From NCBI RefSeq assembly GCF_001667775.1, contig NZ_LZJI01000040.1, positions 62,001 through 126,000 on the forward strand: a stretch of DNA of 64,000 nucleotides. The letters run 5' to 3'. This document shows positions 8,141-15,964 of this stretch, piece after piece; the first letter of the stretch is position 1; every line of letters starts with the position of its first letter. Source of the stretch: Mycobacterium sp. E1747 (GTDB lineage Bacteria; Actinomycetota; Actinomycetes; Mycobacteriales; Mycobacteriaceae). The translations under genes were made by a program, and so were the position numbers. Below the pieces are notes generated by a model. The model did not search any database, was not told the origin of the DNA, and was given only the letters and a program-made list of their open reading frames with translations.

Positions 8141-10156
8141 ATGCATGCCTACACCGCACAGGTCATCGAACGACCCGGCGACCTCACCGCCGCATGGCTA
8201 GAATCGGCGATCGGCGCCGGGCCCGTCGCCGATTTCTCCGTGGAACGCATCGGCACCGGACAGATGAGCGAGTGCTACCGTGTCCGGCTCAGCTATGCCG
8301 ATGGCGCCGCGACGCCCGGTAGGCCCGCGTCGGTGGTCCTCAAGGTCGCGGCGACCGACCCGGTGAGTCGGCAAACGGGGCTGGTGCTGGGCCTCTACGA
8401 GCGCGAAGTGCGTTTCTACGGCGACATAGCTCCGCGCCTGGGCGGGCCGATCGCGCCCTGCTACCACGCCGCCGTCGACACCTCGACCGGTGCGTTCGAT
8501 CTCTTGCTCGGCGATGCCGGGCCCGCGGTCGTCGGGGATGAAATCGCCGGTGCGACAGTCGAACAGGCGCACCTCGGCGTGGTCGAGCTGGGTCGGCTGC
8601 ACGGACCGCTACTCGGCGACACCGCGCTTGCCGAGGCGCCGTGGCTCAACCGTGAATCGCCGCTCAACCAGGCGATGATCGCCCCGCTCTATGCGGGCTT
8701 CGTCGACCGTTACGGCGACCAGATCGCACCGGAGCACCGCATGGTGTGCGAACGCCTGGTCGCGTCCTTCGACGGATACCTGGCCCAGGAAGGGGCGCCG
8801 GACCGCATCCAGGGCCTGATGCACGGCGATTACCGGCTGGACAACCTGTTGTTCGGCGCCGCCGGGGCGGACCGCCCGTTGACTGTCGTTGACTGGCAGA
8901 CGGTTTCGTGGGGCCCGGCGTTGACCGATCTCTCCTACTTCCTCGGCTGCGCCCTGCCGACACAGGATCGCCGCGAGCACTACGACGCGTTGCTGCGCGC
9001 CTACCACCAGGCGCTGGGCCCCGCGGCGCCCCTGACCCTCGCCGACGTCACCGAGGGCGTACGCAGGCAGAGCTTTTTCGGTGTGATGATGGCGATCGTC
9101 TCCTCGATGCTGGTGGAACGCACCGAGCGTGGCGACCGGATGTTCATGACCATGCTGCAACGGCACTGCCATCATGTGCTGGACACCGATGCGCTAGCGA
9201 CGCTCCCGGCCGCCCAAACGCCCGAACCCCTGCGGCCCTCGGAGGACGACGAACTTGCGCACACTCCGACCGCCGAGCCGCTGTGGAGTGAGAGCTGGTA
9301 TTCCGACTTCGCCGACGTCGCACAGGGATTAGGCGGCTGGTTCCGCCTGGGCCTGATGACGAACGAGCGGCAGGCCTGGGTGCACGCGTTGCTGTGCGGC
9401 CCCGCCATGGCGACCGTCGCCGTTGACGCCCAGGTTCCGCTGCCGCCGGATCCGTGGGAATTGCGCACCGACGCCTTCGAACTCGGCCATCGGGCCACCA
9501 CGCCGCTGCAGGCGTACCGCGTAGACCTGCGTGCGCGCGCCCAGGCTTACCCCGATCCGTCGGCGCTGTTGCGCGGAGAGCCGGGTACGCCCGTCGAGAT
9601 GACGATGAGCTTGGTGTGGGCCACCGACGGCGTCCCGTACAAGTACCGCCTGACGACGCGTTACGAGATCCCGTGCAAGGTCTCGGGCACGGTCACCGTC
9701 GACGAAGCCAGCTACCGCCTCGAGTCGGTGCCGGGCCAGCGGGATCACTCCTGGGGCGTGCGCGACTGGTGGAGCATGGACTGGTTGTGGTGCGCCCTGC
9801 ACCTCGACGACGGCACGCATCTGCACGGGGTGAACATCCGAATCCCCGGTGTGCCGGCCTTCAGCATCGGGTACGCCCAGGACGCCGCCGCAAGGGTTAC
9901 CGATCTGCAAACCGTCGAATCGCGAGAGTCCTTCGGCACGAATGGATTACCGCACAACGCCACGCTGATCTTCAACCCCGGCGGGACCACCGCGGACGTC
10001 GAGGTCCGCGGCCACGGGCCGGTGCGGCTGACCGCCGCGGACGGGCGGGTGAGCCAGTTCCCCCGGGCGTGGGCCACCGTCGAGACGGCGGACGGCCGAA
10101 GCGGCGTCGGCTGGGTGGAGTGGAACCGCAACAACGTCGACGAACGGTCCGAATGA
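8141..10156 (+). CDS. aminoglycoside-phosphotransferase-like kinase fused to a C-terminal beta-rich domain
   Basis: A 671-residue two-part protein. Residues 1 to about 350 are an APH/CHK-type kinase fold: a glycine-rich GTGQMSECYR, a VVLKVA lysine, the catalytic loop HGDYRLDNL and the metal site VVDWQTVSWGP. The last 270 or so residues contain QRDHSWGVRDWW and a DDGTHLHGV segment, like the DUF7064/7065-type domain often found near such kinases in actinobacteria. Such kinases phosphorylate hydroxyl groups of sterols, carnitine-like compounds or antibiotics, but the substrate here is unknown. The gene overlaps gntK by ATGA. It is an insertion between lipT and pncA relative to the M. tuberculosis order. 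Confidence 0.8.
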   Translation: MHAYTAQVIERPGDLTAAWLESAIGAGPVADFSVERIGTGQMSECYRVRLSYADGAATPGRPASVVLKVAATDPVSRQTGLVLGLYEREVRFYGDIAPRLGGPIAPCYHAAVDTSTGAFDLLLGDAGPAVVGDEIAGATVEQAHLGVVELGRLHGPLLGDTALAEAPWLNRESPLNQAMIAPLYAGFVDRYGDQIAPEHRMVCERLVASFDGYLAQEGAPDRIQGLMHGDYRLDNLLFGAAGADRPLTVVDWQTVSWGPALTDLSYFLGCALPTQDRREHYDALLRAYHQALGPAAPLTLADVTEGVRRQSFFGVMMAIVSSMLVERTERGDRMFMTMLQRHCHHVLDTDALATLPAAQTPEPLRPSEDDELAHTPTAEPLWSESWYSDFADVAQGLGGWFRLGLMTNERQAWVHALLCGPAMATVAVDAQVPLPPDPWELRTDAFELGHRATTPLQAYRVDLRARAQAYPDPSALLRGEPGTPVEMTMSLVWATDGVPYKYRLTTRYEIPCKVSGTVTVDEASYRLESVPGQRDHSWGVRDWWSMDWLWCALHLDDGTHLHGVNIRIPGVPAFSIGYAQDAAARVTDLQTVESRESFGTNGLPHNATLIFNPGGTTADVEVRGHGPVRLTAADGRVSQFPRAWATVETADGRSGVGWVEWNRNNVDERSE

Positions 10157-10647
10157 GCCGACCGGCACCCGTCGTGGTGATGGGCGTCTCGGGTTCGGGC
10201 AAGTCGACCGTGGGAGTGGCGCTCGCGCAACGCTTGGGGGTCCCGTTCGTGGATGCCGACACCCTGCACCCACGGGCCAACATCGCCAAGATGGCGGCCG
10301 GCGAGCCGCTCGACGACGACGATCGCCGCCCCTGGCTGGACAAGGTCGGCGAGTGGCTGGCCGGGCACCGGGACGGCGGAGTGATCAGCTGTTCGGCGTT
10401 GAAGCGCAAGTACCGCGACCAATTGCGCGCGCACTGCCCGCCCGTCGAATTCCTGCACCTCGCCGGTTCGCCCGCCCTCATCAGCGGCCGGCTTGCGGCC
10501 CGCACGGGCCATTTCATGCCGGCCGCGCTGCTGCGCTCGCAATTCGACGCGCTCGAGCCACTCAGCGCCGAAGAGGCCGGCGCCACCATCGACATCGGTC
10601 AGGGTGTCGACGCGATCATCGACCGCTTCCTACACGAGGACGGTTGA
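10153..10647 (+). CDS. gntK: gluconokinase
   Basis: Phosphorylates D-gluconate to 6-phosphogluconate, feeding the pentose phosphate pathway. The 164-residue protein starts with VVMGVSGSGKST (P-loop) and continues with VDADTLHP, the gluconate-contacting loop, and a CSALKRKYRDQLR segment characteristic of the GntK/thermoresistant gluconokinase family. The ATG at 10153 sits in an ATGA overlap with the kinase-fusion gene; the longer open frame upstream is that gene's shadow. It converges with the DoxX gene four bases beyond its stop. No gluconate permease is in the window. Confidence 0.9.
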   Translation: MSRPAPVVVMGVSGSGKSTVGVALAQRLGVPFVDADTLHPRANIAKMAAGEPLDDDDRRPWLDKVGEWLAGHRDGGVISCSALKRKYRDQLRAHCPPVEFLHLAGSPALISGRLAARTGHFMPAALLRSQFDALEPLSAEEAGATIDIGQGVDAIIDRFLHEDG

Positions 10648-10651
10648 CCGG

Positions 10652-11680
10652 TCAGGACAGCTTGCGACGGCCGGCCTTGACCTGTTCGCCGACCCGTTCG
10701 CGCGCGGTGTCGGCCAGGTAGCCGCCTCGTGCGCGGGCCGTCTCGGCGAGGTAGGCGCCGCGCGCGCGGGCGGTGTCGGCGAGGTCCTCGCCGCGATCCA
10801 AGGCCGTGCCGGCCAGTTCTTCGCCGCGCTTGCGCGCCTTCTTGGCCAGCTTCTCGCTGCGCTTACGCGCCTTCTTCGCCAGCGGCGCGGCCCAGTCGGC
10901 GGCTTCGTCGGCGAGCTCTTCGCTGCGCTTGCGCGCCTTCTTGGCCAGCGGCGCGGCCCAGTCGGCGGCTTCGTCGGCGAGCTCTTCGCTGCGCTTGCGG
11001 GCCTTCTTGGCCAGCGGCTTGCTTCGATCGGCGGCAGTGCTGGCCAATTCGCGGCCGCGTTCGAGCGCGGCCTCGGCGTACGGAGCCCCTCGTTCTGCGG
11101 CGGTGCTCGCCAATTCGCGGCCGCGCTCGGCGCCGATGTGCAGGCCGTGCACGATCTTCTCGCCCAACTCCGAGAAGTCCGTGTCTAAGCCGTCGTCGGA
11201 GCCGGGCAGCGCCGACGACACCCGTTCGGAGAGCCGCTCGGCCGCGCGGCGGCCGCGCCATCCGAGCGACGGCTTGCCCGCCGTGTCGGCCGACGCGATC
11301 AGCAACCCGCCGACGAGGCTGAGGTCGGTGAGGAACTGCTGGCGCTTCTGCGCCTTGGCCTGCGGGTCGCTTTCGTTCCAGAACGAGTGCGCCCCGAGGT
11401 TGGCCGGCAGCACGGTGAAGGCGAGCGCCGCCGACGCGATACGGGGCAGCCTGCCGGTGGCCAGCAGCAGGCCCCCGCCGATCTGAACGGCGGCATTGAT
11501 TTGGGCGATCGTCTCGGGGTCACTCGGGATGCTGCCGCTGACCGAATTCGGCAGCGCCTGCAAACCATCCACTGCCGGCGCGGCGGCGGCCGCGGCCGAC
11601 TTGGGGTTGAGCAGGGAGTTAACCCCTTGGCCGATGAAAGCAACTGACAGCAATGGACGCGCGATTCTCCGGATCACCAT
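10652..11680 (-). CDS. DoxX family membrane protein with a lysine/alanine repeat tail
   Basis: Residues 1 to about 160 form a DoxX-type four-helix membrane domain (start MVIRRIARPLLSVAFIGQG; later SAALAFTVLPANLGAHSF). The remaining 180 residues are a highly charged, helical tail built from recurring blocks such as AKKARKRSEELADEAADW, RGRELASTAA and RARGAYLAETA. Two of the blocks are near-identical at DNA level (10870-10990). Such Ala/Lys/Glu tails resemble coiled-coil or DNA/polyphosphate-binding segments; the function is unknown. The start at 11680 follows the DoxX family pattern; a longer open frame begins 63 codons earlier inside the pncA region. The gene is divergent from pncA. Confidence 0.8.
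   Translation of the reverse strand: MVIRRIARPLLSVAFIGQGVNSLLNPKSAAAAAAPAVDGLQALPNSVSGSIPSDPETIAQINAAVQIGGGLLLATGRLPRIASAALAFTVLPANLGAHSFWNESDPQAKAQKRQQFLTDLSLVGGLLIASADTAGKPSLGWRGRRAAERLSERVSSALPGSDDGLDTDFSELGEKIVHGLHIGAERGRELASTAAERGAPYAEAALERGRELASTAADRSKPLAKKARKRSEELADEAADWAAPLAKKARKRSEELADEAADWAAPLAKKARKRSEKLAKKARKRGEELAGTALDRGEDLADTARARGAYLAETARARGGYLADTARERVGEQVKAGRRKLS
10870..10999. repeat. 66-bp in-frame tandem repeat in the DoxX tail
   Basis: Two consecutive 22-codon units that encode AKKARKRSEELADEAADWAA followed by PL are almost identical, and a third, partial and diverged unit (SEKLAKKARKRGEEL) adjoins them. The period is a multiple of three, so copy-number change would keep the frame. 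It behaves like a VNTR-type minisatellite. Confidence 0.75.
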
Positions 11681-11761
11681 GGCCGGGGGATTACCCGACT
11701 GGTTGGCGAACAAACCGCCCGACCAATACGCCCAGGTGAGGCCCGTGCCGGTCGCCACCGT

Positions 11762-11767
11762 TAGGGT
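11762..11767 (+). promoter_or_regulatory. -10 element for a leaderless pncA transcript
   Basis: TAGGGT matches the mycobacterial TANNNT consensus and ends seven bases before the GTG at 11775, so the transcript would begin at or next to the start codon. There is no Shine-Dalgarno sequence before pncA, which agrees. No clear -35 element is seen. Confidence 0.5.
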
Positions 11768-11774
11768 AAAACCC

Positions 11775-12335
11775 GTGAGGGCGTTGATCATCGTCGACGT
11801 GCAAAACGACTTCTGCGAGGGCGGCTCGCTGCCGGTGCCCGGCAGCGCCGCCGTGGCGGCCGCCATCAACGACTATCTGACCGGCGAGCCGGGCTACCAG
11901 CATGTCGTAGCAACCCAAGACTTCCACGTTCGGCCGGGTGACCACTTCTCCGACCGGCCGGATTACTCATCGACGTGGCCGCCGCACTGCATCGCCGGCA
12001 GCCCGGGCGCGGACTTTCGGCCCGAGCTCGACACCAGCCGGATCGAGGCGGTCTTCCGCAAGGGCGCCTACGCGGCGGCCTACAGCGGGTTCGAGGGCGT
12101 CGACAAGAACGGGACCCCGCTGCTGGACTGGTTGCGGCGGAACGGGGTGGACGAGGTCGACGTGGTCGGCATCGCCACGGACCAGTGCGTGCGGGCGACG
12201 GCGAAGGACGCCGCGCGGGCGGGGCTGTCCACCAGGGTGCTGGTGGACCTGACCGCGGCCGTGGCCGCGGATTCGGCCGCGCAAGCGCTGGAGGAGCTGC
12301 GGTCCGCGGGCGTCGAGCTGGTCGGGGGACCGTGA
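11775..12335 (+). CDS. pncA: nicotinamidase/pyrazinamidase PncA
   Basis: Hydrolyses nicotinamide to nicotinate in NAD salvage, and converts the prodrug pyrazinamide to pyrazinoic acid. The 186 residues equal the M. tuberculosis length and begin MRALIIVDVQNDFCEGGSL. The catalytic triad Asp8, Lys96 and Cys138 and the metal ligands Asp49, His51, His57 and His71 are all present at the remembered M. tuberculosis positions. The residue before the catalytic Cys is Gln137 (M. tuberculosis has His there, from memory). The GTG at 11775 follows a candidate leaderless -10. The stop overlaps the next start by GTGA. Confidence 0.96.
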   Translation: MRALIIVDVQNDFCEGGSLPVPGSAAVAAAINDYLTGEPGYQHVVATQDFHVRPGDHFSDRPDYSSTWPPHCIAGSPGADFRPELDTSRIEAVFRKGAYAAAYSGFEGVDKNGTPLLDWLRRNGVDEVDVVGIATDQCVRATAKDAARAGLSTRVLVDLTAAVAADSAAQALEELRSAGVELVGGP

Positions 12336-13129
12336 CGGGCCTCGCACCGCAGCGGGAACGCCTCCTCGCCGCCGTCGAGCGCTCGCCGCGGGCGACCGCC
12401 GCGCACGACCGCGAAGGCTGGGTGGGGTTGTTCACCGACGACGGCCGGGTCGAGGACCCGGTCGGCTCGCGGCCGCACGTCGGTCGCGAACAGATCAGCC
12501 GTTTCTATGACACCTTCATCGGCCCGCGCGACATCACATTCCACCGCGACCTTGACATCGTCTTCGGCACCGCCGTTCTGCGCGACCTCGAGCTCGAGGT
12601 CGCCATGGGCGCCGGTGTCACGATGCACATCCCCGCGTTCCTGCGCTACGACATGCGAGAGGTCAACGGCGACTGGCGCGTTGGCGAACTGCGGGCATAC
12701 TGGGAACTGCCGGCCATGATGCGGCAATTCTTCCGCGCCGGACCGCGCGCGGTGTCGCCCGGTTTGCAACTGGCGCGAGGCTTGTTGAGCAACCAGCGGC
12801 TGCGCGGCACGGTGGGCTTCATGGCGGGATTCCGGCGGGTCGGTGCGCGGCACCAGAAGTGGGTGCAGTCGTTCCTCGACGCCGCCGCGCGCGGCGATCG
12901 GACTGCCGCCGCGCGAGCGTTATCCCCAGGCGCGACAATAACTCTCGGCGATCACGATGGGGTGGACCTGGCCGAGCTCGTCGAACGACTCGACGGGGCC
13001 AGGCCGACCAAGATAATCAGCGCGAGTCTCACCGTGACGATGTCGCTCACTTCCGGCCGTGGGCGCGGGATCATCCTCGCGGACACGCGCGGGAACGCGA
13101 TCAACCGGATCCGCTATTTCCCGGCCTGA
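12332..13129 (+). CDS. Rv2042c-like NTF2/SnoaL-fold protein
   Basis: A 265-residue soluble protein, the same length as remembered for Rv2042c, which also follows pncA. The first 130 residues look like a SnoaL/ketosteroid-isomerase (NTF2) fold: a helical start, FTDDGRVEDPVGSRPHVG, then ISRFYDTFIGPRDI and a beta-sheet ending RVGELRAYWELP. After a hydrophobic linker a second, shorter NTF2-like half is suggested by SFLDAAARGDRTAAARALSP. No catalytic residues can be named. GTG 12332 overlaps the pncA stop, so translation is coupled. Function unknown. Confidence 0.82.
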   Translation: MTGLAPQRERLLAAVERSPRATAAHDREGWVGLFTDDGRVEDPVGSRPHVGREQISRFYDTFIGPRDITFHRDLDIVFGTAVLRDLELEVAMGAGVTMHIPAFLRYDMREVNGDWRVGELRAYWELPAMMRQFFRAGPRAVSPGLQLARGLLSNQRLRGTVGFMAGFRRVGARHQKWVQSFLDAAARGDRTAAARALSPGATITLGDHDGVDLAELVERLDGARPTKIISASLTVTMSLTSGRGRGIILADTRGNAINRIRYFPA

Positions 13130-13140
13130 CCGCCACCCGG

Positions 13141-13491
13141 TCAGCGCAACACCATGAACGCCAGCGATGCCGCCGACAAGCACAGGTATGTCCCGGGAAA
13201 CGCGATGTTGTACAGGACGTGGGCCCGCAGGTGGGTCACTACCGCGCCGACGAAGAACAGCACCAACCCGGCAGCGGCCGCGATTCCCAAGGGGCGCAGG
13301 CCCAGCACTCCCACGACCAGCCCGGCCGCCCCGGCCAGCTTGGTCGTCGCCAGCGCCGGCAGCCACGACCGCGGCACCCCGACTTCGGCCGAGTTCGCCA
13401 GGACGAACCTTGCGGGGACGAGGTCGGCCACGGCGATCCCGGCGGTGATAGCGGCGGTAACCAGGGTGATCGCAATGGATGCGGTAATCAT
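13141..13491 (-). CDS. DoxX-like family membrane protein
   Basis: A 116-residue protein with four hydrophobic helices (ITLVTAAITAGIAVADL; LATTKLAGAAGLVVGVL; AAAAGLVLFFVGAVVTH; TYLCLSAASLAFMVL), the size and pattern of the DoxX_2 family. It is divergent from the ECF41-type sigma-factor gene at 13660, the standard genomic partner arrangement for ECF41 sigmas, which commonly control DoxX-like, carboxymuconolactone decarboxylase or oxidoreductase genes. A candidate promoter of that class lies on the minus strand at 13632-13658. The ATG at 13491 is preceded by only TTGACACCC, a weak ribosome site, and by a small upstream frame ending five bases earlier. Confidence 0.85.
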   Translation of the reverse strand: MITASIAITLVTAAITAGIAVADLVPARFVLANSAEVGVPRSWLPALATTKLAGAAGLVVGVLGLRPLGIAAAAGLVLFFVGAVVTHLRAHVLYNIAFPGTYLCLSAASLAFMVLR

Positions 13492-13496
13492 GGGTG

Positions 13497-13580
13497 TCAA
13501 ATCCTTGCCGGGCAGCCGGTTTTCCCGCGGCGAGCCGAACGGTCGCCGCGCGTTCCACGGCGCAGAATCGATAAGGTCAT
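13497..13580 (-). CDS. possible 27-residue leader peptide upstream of doxX-like gene
   Basis: The frame starts ATG at 13580, eight bases after a strong AAGGAGG, and ends TGA five bases before the doxX-like ATG. The product (MTLSILRRGTRGDRSARRGK, then TGCPARI) is very basic with one cysteine. The good ribosome site here and the poor one for the DoxX gene suggest translational coupling or a leader-peptide role. No homology is claimed, and it could be fortuitous. Confidence 0.4.
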   Translation of the reverse strand: MTLSILRRGTRGDRSARRGKTGCPARI

Positions 13581-13631
13581 AGTGCTGGCCTCCTTCGCAA
13601 CAGAGGGCTCGATGGACGCGGTCATTCTCTT

Positions 13632-13658
13632 GACGGTTCCTCTGCGGAAAAGGTGACC
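13632..13658 (-). promoter_or_regulatory. candidate ECF41-type promoter for the doxX-like gene
   Basis: Read on the minus strand: GGTCACC, a 16-base spacer, then CGTC. The ECF41 consensus I remember is TGTCACA, about 16 bases, CGTC. The site lies between the sigma gene and its divergent DoxX partner, and would give a leader of about 130 bases carrying the small upstream frame. Its upstream edge abuts the sigma-gene start at 13660. Confidence 0.5.
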
Positions 13659-13659
13659 T

Positions 13660-14655
13660 ATGAGCGCGCACAAAAATCTGGCTGATCTCGCGCAGCACTT
13701 CGACGCGGACCGGCGGCATCTGAGGTCGGTCGCGTTCGGACTGCTGGGTTCGGCCGCCGACGCCGAGGACGCGGTTCAGTCGGCGTGGCTGAAAGCCAGC
13801 AGCGCGGACTACGGCGCGGTCGACAACCTCAGCGGCTGGTTCACGACGATCACCGCCCGCGAGGCCTACGATCAGCTCCGCGCCCGCAACAGGCGCGCCG
13901 AACAACCGCTTGTCACAACCGAGGAGCTGGATCGGCTCACGGCGAGCGCCTCGGCGCCGGCGGACGAGGAGACTCTGCTGACCGAGTCGGTAAGCAACGC
14001 ACTGCTGGTGGTGCTCGACCGGCTCTCGCCGGCGCAGCGCGCCGCGTTCGTGCTGCACGACGTGTTCGCAGTGCCGTTCGAGAGGATCGCCGACCTGCTG
14101 GACCGCTCGCCGGAAGCGGCGAAGAAGCTGGCGAGCCGGGCGCGCGGGCGGCTGCAGGCCGACCCGGGCGGCGAACCGGAGCGCGCGGCAAAGCACTTGG
14201 AGATCGTGGAAGCGTTTCTGGCCGCGGCCCGCGGCGGCGACATCGCGAGATTGCTCGAGCTGCTGGCCCCGGACGTGGTGCGCACCGTCGATCGTGCGCT
14301 GGTGCCCGACGAGGTTCCGATCCAGCTGCGCGGCGCCGGGCAGGTTGCCGAGGAGACCCGGCGGTTTGCGCAGCGGGCCCGCGCCGGCGTGGTCATGCTC
14401 GTCGAAGGGGCACCGGGCATCGTGATAGCGCCACACGGGCGCGCCGAGGTGTTACTGCTGATCACGCTTGGAACCGACGACCGCATCCGCGCGATCGACA
14501 TCACCGGGGACCCCACCCGGATCCGGGCGGCCGCGCTGGCACTCCCGAGCGGGCCGACCCAGCAACACCACAGCCGCATCGGGTACCAAGGACATCAGAC
14601 GCCGCCGGCCGGGCGGCCGCCAACGGGGCGAGAACGGAAGGACCATGCTCGATAA
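13660..14655 (+). CDS. ECF sigma factor with C-terminal SnoaL-like domain (ECF41/SigJ type)
   Basis: Alternative sigma factor of 331 residues. Region 2 spans the first 90 residues (AEDAVQSAWLKAS; NLSGWFTTITAREAYDQLR) and region 4 lies around residues 125-170 (LSPAQRAAFVLHDVFAVPFERIA, then RSPEAAKKLASRAR). The last 150 residues are a SnoaL/NTF2 domain that in ECF41 sigmas replaces a separate anti-sigma and tunes activity. No anti-sigma gene follows. It has the usual divergent DoxX neighbour. The end overlaps the ABC substrate-binding gene by 11 bases; the last 25 or so residues, basic and proline-rich, look poorly conserved, so the true C-terminus is uncertain only in importance, not position. 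Confidence 0.9.
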   Translation: MSAHKNLADLAQHFDADRRHLRSVAFGLLGSAADAEDAVQSAWLKASSADYGAVDNLSGWFTTITAREAYDQLRARNRRAEQPLVTTEELDRLTASASAPADEETLLTESVSNALLVVLDRLSPAQRAAFVLHDVFAVPFERIADLLDRSPEAAKKLASRARGRLQADPGGEPERAAKHLEIVEAFLAAARGGDIARLLELLAPDVVRTVDRALVPDEVPIQLRGAGQVAEETRRFAQRARAGVVMLVEGAPGIVIAPHGRAEVLLLITLGTDDRIRAIDITGDPTRIRAAALALPSGPTQQHHSRIGYQGHQTPPAGRPPTGRERKDHAR

Positions 14656-15964
14656 GCCGTTCGCGCGGCGCCGCTTGCTGCGTGGCGCCGGCGCGCTCAC
14701 GGCGGCATCGATGGTGCCATGGGGCGCCGGCTGCGCTCCGGAAGAAGACGCGTTGACATTCTTCTTCGCGGCCAACCCCGACGAACGCGATGCCAGGATT
14801 CGCATCGTCGACGAGTTCATGCGGCGCCACCCCGACATCAAGGTCCGCCCGGTGCTTTCGGCTCCGGGCGTGATGCAGCAGCTGTCGACGTTCTGCGCCG
14901 GCGGCAAATGCCCGGACGTGTTGATGGCGTGGGATCTCAGTTACGCCGAGTTGGCCGCCCGCGGCGTGCTGCTGGACCTCAATACGATGCTGTCCCGCGA
15001 CCAGGCCTTCGCGGACGAGTTGAAGTCCGATGGCATCGGGGCGCTGTACGACATCTTCACGTACAACGGAGGCCAGTACGCGCTACCGGAGCAGTGGTCT
15101 GGCAACTACCTGTTCTACAACAAGCGGCTGTTCGCCGAGGCGGGAGTGCCCGCGCCGCCCAGTTCGTGGGAACGACCGTGGAGTTTCGCCGAATTCCTAA
15201 ACACCGCCACCGCGCTCACCAAGCGAAGTGGTGGGCGAGTCACCCAATGGGGGTTCGTCAACATGTTCGTTTCGTACTACTCCGCCGGGTTGTTCGCCAT
15301 GAACAATGGCGTGCCGTGGTCCACACCGTTGAAGAACCCGACCCACTTCAACTTCGGTGACGCCGCCTTCACGGAGGCGGTGCAGTTTTACGCCGACCTG
15401 GCTCTCAAACACAAGGCCGCGCCCAACGCCTCAGAGGTGCAGTCGATGTCGACGCCGGACCTGTTCGCGGCGGGCAAGGCGGCCATGGCGATGGGTGGCC
15501 ACTGGCGATACCAGACCTTCATCCGGGCCGAGGGCCTGGACTTCGATGTCACCTCGTTGCCGGTGGGACCGCGACGGCAGGGACAGGCAGCGCACTCCAA
15601 CATCGGCTCCACCGGACTGGCGATCTCCGCGAGCAGTCAACGCAAGGAACAAGCATGGGAATTCGTGAAATTCGCGGCCGGCCCCGTCGGGCAGGCGTTG
15701 ATCGGTGAATCCAGCCTCTTCGTTCCGGTGCTGCGATCCGCGCTCGACTCACCCGGATTCGCCGCGGCGCACCGCAACGTCGGGAACCTCACCGTGCTAA
15801 CCCAAGGCCCGGCCTACTCCGAAGGTTTGCCGGTCACCCCGGCGTGGGAGAAGATCGTCGCGTTGATGGACCGAAGCTTCGGGCCCGTGCTGCGCGGATC
15901 GCGGCCCGCGACATCGCTGACCGGCGTGTCTCCCGCCATCGACGAGGTGTTGCGCACCCCATGA
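14645..15964 (+). CDS. sugar ABC transporter substrate-binding lipoprotein, Rv2041c-like
   Basis: Extracytoplasmic solute receptor of 439 residues, the length remembered for Rv2041c. The start ATG at 14645 gives a twin-arginine-like signal (RRRLLRGAGALTAASMV) ending near a cysteine (WGAGC) that could be acylated, though the lipobox is imperfect. The mature part has the family-1 extracellular binding-protein pattern: FFFAANPDERDARIRIVDEF, DVLMAWDLSYAELAARG, and GGQYALPEQWSGNYLFYNK. It is the first gene of a four-gene importer: this gene, two permeases and an ATPase, all overlapping or within 13 bases. The substrate is unknown; a sugar or polyol is likely from the family. Confidence 0.9.
   Translation: MLDKPFARRRLLRGAGALTAASMVPWGAGCAPEEDALTFFFAANPDERDARIRIVDEFMRRHPDIKVRPVLSAPGVMQQLSTFCAGGKCPDVLMAWDLSYAELAARGVLLDLNTMLSRDQAFADELKSDGIGALYDIFTYNGGQYALPEQWSGNYLFYNKRLFAEAGVPAPPSSWERPWSFAEFLNTATALTKRSGGRVTQWGFVNMFVSYYSAGLFAMNNGVPWSTPLKNPTHFNFGDAAFTEAVQFYADLALKHKAAPNASEVQSMSTPDLFAAGKAAMAMGGHWRYQTFIRAEGLDFDVTSLPVGPRRQGQAAHSNIGSTGLAISASSQRKEQAWEFVKFAAGPVGQALIGESSLFVPVLRSALDSPGFAAAHRNVGNLTVLTQGPAYSEGLPVTPAWEKIVALMDRSFGPVLRGSRPATSLTGVSPAIDEVLRTP

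Noticed and set aside
13141..14436. 431-residue minus-strand open frame
   Set aside because: Only the last 116 codons encode the DoxX-like protein; the rest is antisense to the sigma factor gene.
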